Shown here one piece after another: positions 48,713 through 60,614 of a DNA stretch of 64,000 nucleotides. Every line of letters starts with the position of its first letter. Position 1 is the stretch's first letter. The translations under genes and the position numbers were made by a program. Below the pieces are notes generated by a model, which was given only the letters and a program-made list of their open reading frames with translations, ran no database searches and had not been told where the DNA came from. This DNA is from Plumapathes pennacea. Lineage: Eukaryota > Cnidaria > Anthozoa > Antipatharia > Myriopathidae. The stretch spans positions 5,162,067-5,226,066 of the forward strand of contig OZ038469.1 of the NCBI GenBank assembly GCA_964036295.1. The letters are read 5' to 3'.

Positions 48713-49639
48713 AAAATAATGACAGTCTTTATCTTGCTAGACAATTTTTGAATGTGGCCAAACCATCACTGACCTGATATCACAGTGATCAATAATCTGT
48801 AGCAACCTGTGGTCTCTGTATACCAAAACGACAGTCTGACAGTCTAAACTGATGGCAACCAGCACTGACCAAGCAACCTTTCTACTGAATTACATTCTTC
48901 TCACAGATGGGGGATGAAAAATGTTTTAAAATGAGCCAACAGCTGTCAGTCTTTAATCAATTGTCCCAAACTCAGTACAAATCATCAAAAAGCCATGTGC
49001 TCCATCCAGCCAATGAGTAACTTTTTGTTATTATTTCATATTAATTTTCTATTGAAGTTAATGTACAGTGTTCTGTGATGGCATATAGTAAACAGTTGGG
49101 GGACAGAGGTCTTATAACTGGGATGTTTTTTGTGTTAACAAGTAGATGGGCTTATACCCTGGATTCTGTGGTAACTATTTTACCTTAAAATATGATTATG
49201 ATAGCCTAATTTAAGAATATTTTACAAAGGAACTGGCCTTTACCTGAACTGCCTGGGGAAATGGAGTAAAACAGTATATTTTATCATCATTTTTAGAAGA
49301 ATAATATCTTTTGTATTTAAATAGCCTATTTTGCATGCTATTTTTTCAGCTTGTCTTTGAGAAATAGAAATAAAATACACTACTTGAGTCTATCATGCTA
49401 TAAAATAGAATTCAAATAGACTATTTTGCATGACTATTTAAGCTTGCTTTGAGAAAATAGCAATACACTACTTGGATGAAATTAAAACAAATAAGATAGA
49501 TGCCCTATTTTCCTTGTAATATTTTAAATTAGTAATAGAATAGGACTTGGCACCAATAAGATAAAATTGTGCTACCATTAAGATAGCCATAAAATAAGAT
49601 TAAAATTAGATTGATTTGTAAGGCCGATCAGCTAAAACC
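48713..49639. other. decayed sequence past the LINE fragment
   Basis: Probably further degraded LINE at the left, then AT-rich sequence with repeated (A)TAGCCTATTTTGCATG-type segments around 49320-49440. No gene. Confidence 0.35.
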
Positions 49640-49965
49640 TCATTTTTATTTTTCAGAAATTCTAGCTTCTGAAAGAAATTTATGAGCTAGAAAAAACTTG
49701 AATTTTCTTAAGCAGACAAAATTCTAGAAAATTATGGCTTCTGAAAGAACTTGAAAGCTAGAAAAAACTGGAATTTTTGGGGCTACAAAACAATTTTTGA
49801 AATTTCTAGCTAATTCTGAAAGATTTGAAAGCTAGAAACAACTGGAATTTTCTTGAACTAGAAAAAACTGGAATAGCTATCCAAAAAAAGCTGGATAGGG
49901 ACTAGAAATTTCCAGAAACTTCTAGAATGTTCTAGATAGCTCAAAAATCATTTCGCAAGGGAGGC
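49640..49965. repeat. HSE-like GAA/TTC array, copy 2
   Basis: Related to 39161-39800: repeated AGCTAGAAAAAACTGGAATTTTC blocks and the same end, CATTTCGCAAGGG. At 49905-49932 six GAA/TTC triplets alternate at exact five-base spacing, a perfect extended heat-shock-element pattern. Confidence 0.75.
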
Positions 49966-50682
49966 TACGTAATTCCGCAAAAGTCTCTGTCTTGAACTGA
50001 CAAACTTGTCTGGCATGAAGCTTTTGACGTGTGACGAGTAACGTTTGAAGTAATGTTTTGCAATAAATTTGCCTTTGACAGCGGATGGTTTACGGAAGTA
50101 CGTCTTTCGATTGTGCGATCACTTTATGTTTGAATCATCGGTCATTCCGCAGTACCGAGGAAACGACAGCAAAATTAAGTGTAATTTTCGCAGCTTACGT
50201 AACGACTGTAAAACCTCAAGAATTAGACAAGAGATTTAAATACGAATTAGTTCATTACATTTTTATAGCATGATTTATGCGTAACAAAAATTGACACAAT
50301 GTGAATTTGTAGCTCAAGCAAGACCGAGTTAGATGAATTGGATGACTACCAATGCAATTACAGAGCCAATCAAAAAGCGAGCAAAAACACGTTTGACCAA
50401 TTAGAATTACAGTGGAACCTCTATGGACACATCCTCGGGACAAGTAAAAGTGTCCCCTAAATAGAGGTCTCCCTTGAATGGAGGTTTATTGCTCGCGGGG
50501 GCCTGGGGCCCACGAGAGCTTAAAAATGGGAATTTTTATTTATTTTTTTTTTCCTTTTTGTGGGTCGAGGATCAGCACACGGTGATTGGTTCATATTATC
50601 ACGTGCTGGGCGATGACGTAATTGACTTCGCTAAACAACTCGAGATGTGGCCAGTGAATTGCTCGTTACTTGTGTGTAAAAG

Positions 50683-52533
50683 TTAACTGCATCCCATCCA
50701 AACTCAACACCATTTGGCTCTGTGGAATAGGCACGGATAAACTGGATTTTCGGGAACGATTTTGGCTCGCGTTCACCGCACAAGCTTTGAGAATAGCCGT
50801 AAACAAATATTTGATGGTACCGCTGTCACCGATAAATATTTAGTTCCGACGAAACTTTCTGTGGCGACACGAAATACTTTTGGGAAGATAACAGGGCGAA
50901 AACAGAAACCAAAGCTACGGTGAGCTTTAGCCGTAAAACAATGACGCTTTATGCTTTACTCTGTACATGACATCTGTTGCCTCATAAAATTCTTCTGCGT
51001 ATCATTGTTTCGCAATGGTCAGTGAATACCAGAAATGAAAAATACACCGAAATACACCGAAATAATTCTGAGGAATGAGTTTGCAGTCACAAATGGACTG
51101 AACACACTGTGAACAAAAGCGCAATAATATTGTAAACATCTCTCGTGTGACATTCCTCGCTGTCAATTTTATATTTGTTACAGAGCACGAATACTCGAAA
51201 GCCTGATAGAAAGAAACGTATTGAGTTAATAAAAGAAAACACATAAGTAGTGAAGCGAAAAAGTAAACTGCATCCCATTCAAATTCAACGCCATTTGGCT
51301 CTGTGGAATAGGCACGGATAAACTGGATTTTAGGAAAAGATTTTGGCTCGCGTTCACCGCACAAGCTTTGAGAATAGCCGTAAACAAATGTTTGATGGTA
51401 CTTCTGGGGTATTGCAAATATCTCTGTCGCCGATAAGTATTTAGTCCCGACAAAACTTTCTGTGGCGACACGAAATACTTTTGGGAAGATAACAGAGCGA
51501 AAACAGAAACCAAAGCTACGGTGAGCTTTAGCCGTAAAACAATGACGCTTTATGCTTTACTCTGTACATGACATCTGTTGCCTCATAAAATTCTTCTGCG
51601 TATCGTACATTGCCTGTTGAAGTGTTTCTTTCATTCGATCATGTAGTCTTTGTTTCGCAATGTTCATTAAATACCAGAAATGAAAAATACACCGAAATAA
51701 TTCTGAGGATTGAGTTTGCAGTCACAAATGGACTGAACACTGAACTGTGAACAAAAGCGCAATAATATTGTAAACATCTGTCGTGTGACATTCCTCGCTT
51801 TCAATTTTATATTTGTTACAGAGCACGAATACTCGAAAGACTGATAGAAAGAAACGTATTGAGTTAATAAAAGAAAACACATAAGTAGTGAAGCGAAAAA
51901 GTAAACTGCATCCCATTCAAGTTCAACGCCATTTGGCTCTGTGGAATAGGCACGGATAAACTGGATTTTAGGAAAAGATTTTGGCTCGCGTTCACCGCAC
52001 AAGCTTTGAGAATAGCCGTAAACAAATGTTTGATGGTACTTCTGGGGTATTGCAAATATCTCTGTCGCCGATAAGTATTTAGTCCCGACGAAACTTTCTG
52101 TGGCGACACGAAATACTTTTGGGAAGATAACAGGGCGAAAACAGAAACCAAAGCTACGGTGAGCTTTAGCCGTAAAACAATGACGCTTTATGCTTTACTC
52201 TGTACATGACATCTGTTGCCTCATAAAATTCTTCTGCGTATCGTACATTGCCTGTTGAAGTGTTTCTTTCATTCGATCATGTAGTCTTTGTTTCGCAATG
52301 TTCATTAAATACCAGAAATGAAAAATACACCGAAATAATTCTGAGGATTGAGTTTGCAGTCACAAATGGACTGAACACACTGTGAACAAAAGCGCAATAA
52401 TATTGTAAACATCTCTCGTGTGACATTCCTCGCTTTCAATTTTATATTTGTTACAGAGCACGAATACTCGAAAGCCTGATAGAAGAAACGTATTGAGTTA
52501 ACAAAAGAAAACACATAAGTAGTGAAGCGAAGG
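50683..52533. repeat. three tandem copies of a ~0.58-0.64 kb unit
   Basis: Units begin at about 50683, 51262 and 51900 with TAACTGCATCCCAT/TAAACTGCATCCCAT. The second and third are nearly identical; the first is more diverged and lacks two internal segments (around TTCTGGGGTATTGC and GTACATTGCCTGTTG). All keep a minus-strand open frame of about 110-120 residues beginning MCGEREPKSFPKIQF, but it has no recognised domain and changes at its end between copies. Confidence 0.9.
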
Positions 52534-52649
52534 CTGGATTAATCGTGGCCTCTGATTAGAAATATGAGTTAAGGTCAAACTGTCAAAATCGATTGTGCAT
52601 AAAAAGATATGTCACGCATTCTCAAGATGCAGGGTCGCTCAACCTTTAA

Positions 52650-52800
52650 GAAGCAAGTGTATGAGTGTTGTAATAATAATTTTTAGTTTAATCAAGGTGT
52701 CAAAAGAGCAAGGTGTCAAAAGGCAAGTTCTCTATACTGTGTGATATTTTTATGGTGAGAAATTGGAAGTCTCTCTTGGGAGTTCCACTCTTGTCCCCTA
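52650..52800 (+). repeat. dispersed repeat B, copy 2
   Basis: Related to 34216-34376, with the same block order and an internal duplication of AAGGTGTCAAAAG. It lies inside the TA-flanked inverted-repeat pair. Confidence 0.6.
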
Positions 52801-53749
52801 CTTGCCATTTTATATTCTGGTCTCGACCCAACTCACGCCGCGAGCTCACTGGCAAGGCCAGTCTAGTTAATAATTAACATGCTGAACAAAAATGCCTGTT
52901 TTCTTGAATTGGAATACAGTAATTAATTTAAGCAAACAGAAAAGGACATAAGAGAGTGATTTTGTATAACTCGATCTTTATATGCGAATAGTCTCCTCTA
53001 AATGTTAATGATATGAAACAACGCAAAAAATATAATCTGGATACTAATAGACAATGCACGGTTGAAACCAAACTTTCACGGTCAGTATTACTTTAACATC
53101 GCATGCTTTACTAGGAAACAAGAGACCTCTCTTGCAAGAAAATAACTGGATCATAGCCTTTAGAAATAAGTGTCCACAAGTAAGTGGCTTAAGTTCCGAA
53201 AAAAGGTAAATAACCGTGAATCAACAGCTGTAAACACAAACAAGAATTGTTGAATGTGTAATTTTTTCTTGCACCGAAATAAAATATGTTTATTGCTTTA
53301 CTTTTTCTTGTGTACGCATCTCATTAGAATTTAGTGGAACTCGTTAGCATACAGTGAGAGGGTTATACGAAATCACTTTAATCTAAATTGAATTCATGTA
53401 TCAACCATAGGCTATTTAAATTCCTATTGACTTTTAAATTTCTATTGACTTGCTACTTGTTGGTTTCTCGTTATTAAAGTAGAACAAAATTTAATTATCA
53501 ACTCTCAGTGGTGGTCCTGTGTAACAGATTATAGTTAATTCATTTTTCCCCTTAATGTTTCAAATAGCATTCAAGAAGCTGGGATTGGGATAGTGTCCCC
53601 GTCGTAATCAATAGAAGGATTGTATGAGCGTATTGTCAGTAAAAGGAGAAATTTTCCCTTAATGGAAGTGTCCCAAAGTAGAGGTTCCACTGTACGGGCA
53701 AAACCAAAACCAAGTAATGCGAATGCATGCCATCGCAACTTGCGATTAC
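52801..53749. other. spacer, nothing coding recognised
   Basis: AT-rich sequence up to the C-type lectin remnant. The only feature is the right inverted-repeat end finishing at 53692. Confidence 0.4.
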
Positions 53750-54084
53750 CTTTCTCGTAGGTGTAGTCAACACTTGGAACATTCCACGTCCTCTCACCTG
53801 CAGTCGTGACTGATGCCAAGCGTCTGAGTACAATCTTGATTTACGTGCAAGTTGTTTGGCAGATTTTTGGCCCAAAACCGAGCTTTATCAGGACACCCGT
53901 CCACCCAGGCGTAGACACCCTCACCAGCGATGTGATTTAGACCAATCCAGTTCCTGTCACCATTATGACAATGCTGGATGAAAACGTTTTCCTCTTGACT
54001 GCGAACAGTGACCAAGTCTGCGCCCATACTTCTGCACTTTGCATTTGTCTTGATTGAAATAGCTCCAGAAAGTATCACACACAT
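53750..54084 (-). pseudogene. C-type lectin domain, broken or partial
   Basis: On the minus strand, the frame from 54084 reads CRSMGADLVTVRSQEEN, then NWIGLNHI, YAWVDG, FWAKNLPNN and DC, a clear C-type lectin core (WIGL motif, WVDG, WxxNxPNN). The frame ends at 53794. The expected end, TWNVPSVDYTYEKG, lies directly after it but in another frame, and its cysteine is Ser. A CAG|GTGAGA donor at the frame end is an alternative explanation, but no further exon was found. The N-terminal CPxxW and CY part is also missing or shifted. It is probably a pseudogene or a single exon of a larger eroded gene. Confidence 0.65.
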
Positions 54085-54224
54085 CTATACAAACCAGGGA
54101 GAAAAGAAAGACAAACACCTTTTTAAATATTATAACTTCAACTTCGATTACGCTGGAAAGGAAAGTGTAAAAAAAAAATGAACTCAGGCTGTAACACTGC
54201 AACTTTTCAGGGAACGCGCTAGAC

Positions 54225-54650
54225 ATAAACAATAAACTACTTTTAGCGAGGAAATATGCAAGGATAATTTCCGGAGGATATTATCTGTTCCGAGAAGCGA
54301 ACAGTTCAACTGTGAGCTTCAAGGAACAGATAATGTCCAAGGACATTATCCGTGCATATTTCCGAAGCCAAAATTATAGTTTATTGTCTTTATTATCATT
54401 TAAATGTTTCCTCTCACAGCGCAAATAGCGGCGCGGGGACTGTAAAGCTTTTGGTGCGTTCTTGAACTGCTTTTTCGATCAATAAATTTATTAAACAAAT
54501 TGTGATCAAATAAATAAAATTGTGTTCGGATATTGTCAATAAATAGCGATAGTTCGCCGGGCGAGGGTTATTTGCTGATAATTGTAATCCGGTCACGTGT
54601 CACGCTTCCACCAATCACGCGCGGCATGAAATATTTGATGGGTCATAATG
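54225..54650. mobile_element. repeat family A, copy 2
   Basis: Matches 28220-28722: the same leading palindrome (shorter loop) and the same tail ending AATATTTGATGGGTCATAA. About 80 bases shorter through internal deletions. Confidence 0.75.
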
Positions 54651-56280
54651 TTTTATATTTCTATAGCTACCTGTTTGATGGAAAACAACAATTGTTTATA
54701 ACTTCTTTTTCAATTCAGAATTTCTACCTGGCATGACAGCATAAGAAACAGAGAGCGGATTGTGTGTTTCTTCGCAAAGAGCTCTTTTGCACATGCGCAA
54801 AATCCGGTGGTACTGATGTACTGACAAGGAAATATGCGACAAAATTATTAACCGCAATAAAAACCAGACAAGATAAACAGGAAGAACTAAGTAACAAGGC
54901 ACATGGTATAATAACCATCAAATATATGTTTTGAATAAAAAGAGTCGGGAACTACATACAAATGGAAATCAAGCCAACGTAATATACATATTAAACAGGA
55001 CAACATATGGTACCTCTACCCATGAAGATACTGAGTTGTACTCTGGGTTTAGATTTCTGCCATTCGTTAAGTGGTTTGCTGTCAGCAAAATGGCCGGTGT
55101 TTTGTTGCAGGATTTTGTAAAGTTTGCCCTTTAAGCGACAGAATAACAGAACAAAAACTTTAGACTTGATTATAAGTACCAAACTTTGAAATTGCAATCC
55201 ATATGAACGGGAATATTGGTTTACCTTACAGAAAGCATTCTTGAAAAGCGTAATGCCGTGTTCACGGAAGAGCGGGCGATGCAGATCTTCACAGGAAATC
55301 CAGTCCTGTGAAAAAAATAAAAATAAATAAATAAATACATAGTCACGATACAAGCCGCGCGCTGATTGGTCGAAAACCGTGGTTTGCCAGAGTATAAACC
55401 ACACTTACCCGTGGTTTATAAGTTATAAACCACGCTTACGTCATCCTCTGGCAAAAAAGAGAAAATAATGCGAGAATGGAGTCACCAATGCCCAACTTCG
55501 AGATAAAATTTGGCTTTAAGTGAAGGCACCGTAGTGGTAGTACGGTTCACCGTGAATCGGTAAAGAACGTGACCTCATCAAAAAGCACTTCAACAGTTTG
55601 GAGAGGGAAAATCTATGTCGAAGAACGGCAAGTTTCTTGTCAGCGTCGTGGAAAGCGACTCGGTTTAAGCACTGTCCCTAAGTACAGCATACTTGGGAGT
55701 CACAATTACATCAGTGGGTTGTTTGAATGAAGTTGAATGCTTCAACAAGGAAGGAGAGAACAAATCATTCAGTTGAAGAAGATCAGCCGTGAGCAATCAC
55801 TGAACATGAACGGCGAAGACAGACGAACAGACGTGTTTGTAGTGATGCAAGAGAAAGAATTTCCGACGATGTGACTGAAAAAAATGATTGAAGAATTTTC
55901 GGACGGACTTCAAATGATTGTACTACGAGGTAGAGTCAAGAAATCGGTAAGTTTTCATTCACACAATTTTCGAGTCGGCCGTTGGAGCATTTGTTGATTC
56001 CCTTCAAATTTGCATTTGATGCACTAGCCGACTGTACGATTTCATGTACTTGTAGTCCAAAGTTCTACAGGAAATATAGTTCTTTACTGTGAGATGTTGT
56101 CTAATTTTATAGAACAGACGGCCTGGTTGAAAAATTGAAGCGAAAATATACTGACTTGGCAATTCGGACCGCCGAGCCGTTTAGGAGAATCTGTTTTTTC
56201 ATCGCTGTTAGCATTCCAACAATTTTGATGAATACAGACAGTTTTATTGTGAAAGTTTTGAAGTTCTATGTTATAAAACA
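54651..56280. other. region without recognised gene
   Basis: Includes a possible minus-strand exon (55225-55305), a CCAGAG/TATAAACCAC inverted cluster around 55376-55457, and a stretch around 55480-55960 that looks like eroded coding sequence of unknown origin. Confidence 0.35.
55225..55305 (-). other. possible 27-codon internal exon
   Basis: Bounded by a pyrimidine-rich acceptor (TTTTTTTCACAG) and a TGTAAG|GTAAAC donor. The 81 bases are open in one frame reading DWISCEDLHRPLFREHG and continuing to FCK, with two cysteines. It lies upstream of the C-type lectin remnant on the same strand, so it could belong to the same eroded gene. No domain identified. Confidence 0.25.
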
Positions 56281-56464
56281 AATAAACCAGCTTCAAGCGT
56301 GCTCCGTTCAGAAATAAAGCACGCAGCAAGTGCCGAGAGCACTCAAGAAGTGGGGAAAAACGCTCGCCTTCGGCTCGCGTTTCTCCCTACACTTCTTTCG
56401 TGCTCTCGTCACTTGCTGCGTGCTTTATTTCTGAACGGAGCACGCTTGAAGCTGGTTTATTTGT

Positions 56465-56500
<36 letters not shown>
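56281..56500. mobile_element. long near-perfect palindrome plus (AT)n
   Basis: Arms of about 85-90 bases (from AATAAACCAGCTTCAAGCG to its inverse CGCTTGAAGCTGGTTTATT) meet around GCTCGCCTTCGGCTCGCG at about 56371. Very few mismatches, so a recent MITE-like insertion. An (AT)n run follows at 56466-56500. Confidence 0.85.
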
Positions 56501-56505
<5 letters not shown>

Positions 56506-57752
56506 GAACCAAACAAACTGTTAGGTACGGGGTTATAACAGACTTTATAGGCAAAGCTCACTTTAATCCAACTTCTGCGGTGATGTTCCGTTTTCAAGAA
56601 CAAGAACAAGTACAACTCTTCCAGTAAGTACAAGTACAAGAGTACTAATACCAACTCCAACTCCACTCCGACTCCGACTTTCACTCATACTCTGAATCTG
56701 AGCTCACGTATTTATGGCCATCAAGTGTTAAGCCATCCAAGCGGTTTCTATTTTGTTTTTATTACACAAAGTGAACTGGAGAACGAAAAAGGATAGGAAA
56801 TAAATTTAGACTAAGTCACATTAGGAACTCACATCTCCGAATGAAAATTTCCACTAGGTTCCTCTATTATATTAACCCACCTTTTCTGAAATAGCACTGA
56901 CAGATCCCTATGGATATGATAGCTTGTAGTTAAGATCTGAAGAAGGAGAAGGTGCCCGGCACGCCTACGGCAGTGTGCGCACTCGCTGTTGCTCATTTCC
57001 TAAAACAGGATCTTCAATTAATAACAATATAACCTAGATTTCCCAAGGAAAGCCTCAGTGTTAATTACCTGACGTAAACAACAACGAAGTATTCAATAAA
57101 AACATCTATACGTTAACAAAAATCACTAATTCACTAAGTTATTGCCTTCCAAAACTACGGGAAGATTTTCTAATTTTAGGCTATAACAATAATATAAACA
57201 CAATTTATCCGAGACGTTTCCGACACAGATCAAAAGAAACTAAGAAATTGATCACGGAACACAAAACTTCCACTTTTGAAAGAGCCTTTAATTTCCCCAG
57301 AAGATGGAAACAAACCAAATAAAACGTAGTTTATGATCTACAAATGGGGAACGCTACAGGACCACACCTTTCTTTTTCTGCGCTGGCATGAATTCTTTTT
57401 CAAAATTATACCTACATTTCAAAAATAGCCTTCAGTCTTTTAAACTATATATCGAGTTGGTTATGACCGATGCTTGTCAAAGTGTGCTAAAGGTTCCCTA
57501 AAGAGATGCCGCACAGCTCCACACAGCACAAAACGTACACTAGCGAGGCGGATGAGCTGATCCGCTTCCCGCTATGTGCCCGGTATAGAAACCGTGGCGT
57601 AATCTAAACTAATATAGGAATTTCACTAGTTCAATAATCAGTCAGTAAGATGTTATGAACTGCCTACTCCGAAGAGGGATCGTAAAGCGTAAACCGTATC
57701 GTTTTGTTGTTGTTGATTTTTCGGAGCTTTGTCATTGCTGTTCTGTAATCTA
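56501..57752. other. intergenic with degenerate hexamer repeat
   Basis: A run at about 56598-56690 is made of AAGTAC-, CCAACT- and CCGACT-like hexamers. Otherwise no gene was recognised. Confidence 0.4.
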
Positions 57753-57983
57753 CAATCACGGTCAAAAGTCGTTGGGACACTCCACTTACGCACATCCGGA
57801 GCACAATGTAAATCCGTACAACCTATGGGGGTCTTATATTTCTTGTTTTCAAGTCCCTCCCCCTCCCCTCCATTCAATGTTGGCCCGTGCTGCAGCTATA
57901 AGCCGAACAAAGCTCAACTACCCAACATTGAATGGGGGGAGGGGGTAAACTTGAAATCGTCCCAACAATTTTGACCATGATTG
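57753..57983. mobile_element. TA-flanked MITE family C, copy 2
   Basis: Inverted relative to 36780-37016. Terminal repeats CAATCACGGTCAAAAGTCG and, inverted, CAATCATGGTCAAAATTGTT. TA precedes it; on the right the TA is mutated to TG. It has the same internal ATTCAATGTTG hairpin and C/G tracts. Confidence 0.85.
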
Positions 57984-60023
57984 TGTTTGTTCCGCAGAAG
58001 TAAAATCGCCGTTTAAGGTTCTTGGACTGAAGGGACGGGAAATATTTTGATACACCTTGGCAGATATTGTCTCAAGAAATCATTTTATGTCTAGTTTATA
58101 AAAAATAGAAACGAAAAACTGTCCGCTAGCAGAAAATAGGGCCCACATTAGGCTTCTAAAGGTTAAAAGCTCTGCTGACAGGAAATTTATATATTTTAAG
58201 TAGCTACATTTTACAGTAAGACGATCGACCGTATTGAAAAGATGCTAAACATATTTAGTGTAAAGGAAAATGGATCCTCGTTGAATTTCCTACTTGAAAG
58301 GGAGTACAGTATTCACGCATGCCGAGTCTGGTACCAGGGTGCAGCTGTTTAGCGGCGAAAATTCGCCATGACGGCAAGTTTCATTCACGGATTTTTGTTA
58401 TAGGACTTGCTTATAACACCTGATAATTTGATGAATCGAATAATAATTCATACAGCTTGCGAATAGCCGTGTTATGGTGGCGACAACTGTTCATGTGACG
58501 TCAGACGGAGATTGCTCAACATTACACCAGACAATACTCCGTTGTTTGTTGTCAAATTCGGCCGTTTTAAAACAGTTAAAAGTTGGGAAAGTGTACTACC
58601 GTGGATAGTTATATCTAAAGCCCATATTGGTGCATAATCCGCTTAATGTTTCCCTCGTATAGAAGGAAAAACAACATTACTCCACTGAACGACAACAAAA
58701 GAGATAATTAGATTCAAATCATTTGTTTGACTTTTAAGGGAGTAATGTTCTAAAAACAAAAAATGCTGTCGTGAAATTAGTAAAAAATGCATTGAAAGAT
58801 TTACCTAACGTTTGTCAAACATATCGCGTTTACAGTTTTGTTGAAAATGTCTTAAATGTTTCTTATTTAGCATTGACAAACTGGGCCAGACAAGGTCAAA
58901 CAAAGAATCAAACTTCACTCAAGAATATGGCACCGCCTAATAAAAAGAATGCAACTGTTCTCTCCTCTTATATCAGGAAGAATACAGTTCCTAAGCACAC
59001 AATGTGACAAAACGGCTTTAAGTAACGCAATCGGCACTTAACGGTCAAATATTATACACGTTTGTGAGTTAACTTCAATCAACTCTGAAATCACAGTTAT
59101 CTTCTCTATAGAGCATTCATAAACATGCCCGAGTTTGGTGGTTGTAGCTCTTTTCCCCTTAGTTCCAGAAGCGTTTAAACATTTTTACCGTTTTCAGACT
59201 GTAGCCGGGAAACCGAGAACTGCGTGCAAACCATGAATTTCGGCGCCGCGAGCTCAACTTTAATACAATGAGACAGGAGTCAATTCGACTACTTGCACTT
59301 TTTATTACAAACTATGAACGTGGGTTACAGTAGGACGTGGGCTTTCAAAACTATTCTTGCCTGGGCATTTTTCTCAAGTTTTGGCATCGTTTCCCTATGC
59401 TAATTTTCGAAATCGATGTGTGTGTGTCCGACCAGCCATGACCCCGACCGACAGTTAAAGGGAATGGCGTACGGTTATGCCTATTGTTGAAAAACAATCT
59501 TTGTTTCAAACGTGAAGTTTCAAGGCGTGTTTTCGTTTGGGCTTCATTTTGCCATGCTTACCCAACCACTAGAAAGCATCGATGCCCTCAACGAAATTTC
59601 GCCGACAAGAGCGAAATTTCGAGCGAAATTTCTCTTTGCAAACAATAGGCGCTTCAAAATTTTGTCCATTTTCGCTTTATGCAAAATTTCGCCCTTTTTT
59701 GCCATTTTTCGCACTTATTTGCCGAATTTCGTCGAATTTCGATGCCATTAGTTTGGCACAGTACTGTACGTCTTTACAAGCACTGAAACAAACAAACAAA
59801 CAAACAAAAAAGAGAGAGAATACATCGCAGAAAATGATTATTGCTCTAGATATTTAAAATGCTTCTCCATCTTGTTCCGCTTAGGAAGGAGATCTTCTGA
59901 CTAAAATATTTTCAATCAACATGGTTATATTGTAGACATTAGCGCACTTTTTTCTAAAATGATATATGGCATTAAACTATTTAACTATCGACGTTCTTTC
60001 GGAAACGTGCAACTTAAGACCAT
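57984..60023. other. intergenic region, no gene seen
   Basis: No exon signature recognised. 59590-59745 is unusually rich in GAAATTTCG-type words but lacks clean tandem units. Confidence 0.4.
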
Positions 60024-60606
60024 GTTTATAAGGAGATAGGGTTGGATACCCGGGTCAAAATTGGCCGGGTTTACATTAAGCAAAATAGAACAGCTAGGGT
60101 AAAGCAGGTACCCGGGCCAGCTTTTGTTTTCGTCGTTTCGAGATTTAAAACTTTTCTATTTGCCTTCTTCCCTCTCGGTCTAATTATGGTTCTTGGTTTC
60201 AGCAAAGTTTGGAGCTACAAAATTCATCTTGACACAGAAGTAAACAATTCATCATTAAGCTCAGTGAAATTATTGCAAATCCACCAGGAATTAACAAAAA
60301 AAAAAAAAACCTTTCTACGTTTCAAATACTCACATGAGGTCTTGCCATTTACTGCAACTTCGGTCGCGAAACATTTCCTTTCCGTGAATTAGGTCGACTG
60401 TAAATTCATGGAAGATCGAAATTGGTCATGTGGTGGCCAAATATAATATTTTTTACCTAATAAGGACGGACGATTATGAATTATGAATAACTCGCTGTGC
60501 CTAGGCGAGTTATCCATAGCTGACCATTTACAAGGGCAAAACAAAGCTCGACGGATACTAGGTAACTTTAGAGCCTGGGTAAACCTAACCCTATCTCCTT
60601 GTAAAC
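60024..60606. mobile_element. 583-base MITE with 20-base inverted ends
   Basis: Left end GTTTATAAGGAGATAGGGTT and right end (inverted) GTTTACAAGGAGATAGGGTT differ by one base, then both continue into GGxTACCC-like sequence. No clear target duplication and no transposase. It ends nine bases past the SPRY gene stop codon. Confidence 0.8.
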
Positions 60607-60614
60607 AACAGACC

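Larger units (their letters stand above)
50410..53692. mobile_element. TA-flanked inverted-repeat pair, 3.3 kb
   Basis: Left end CAGTGGAACCTCTATGGACAC and right end (inverted) CAGTGGAACCTCTACTTTGGGACAC, each flanked by TA, as in pogo/Tigger-type insertions. No transposase frame is visible. It encloses the threefold tandem repeat and a copy of repeat B (52650-52800). It may be one composite element or two separate MITE ends facing each other by chance. Confidence 0.5.

Noticed and set aside
50683-52533. Possible CRISPR-like or multigene array
   Set aside because: Three long units of about 0.6 kb without spacers; a tandem duplication, and the organism is eukaryotic.
55480-55960. Stretch with coding-like codon texture (MPNFEIKFGFK, MNGEDRRTDVFVV)
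   Set aside because: Interrupted by stops and lacks any recognisable domain; could be an eroded transposon gene but cannot be supported.
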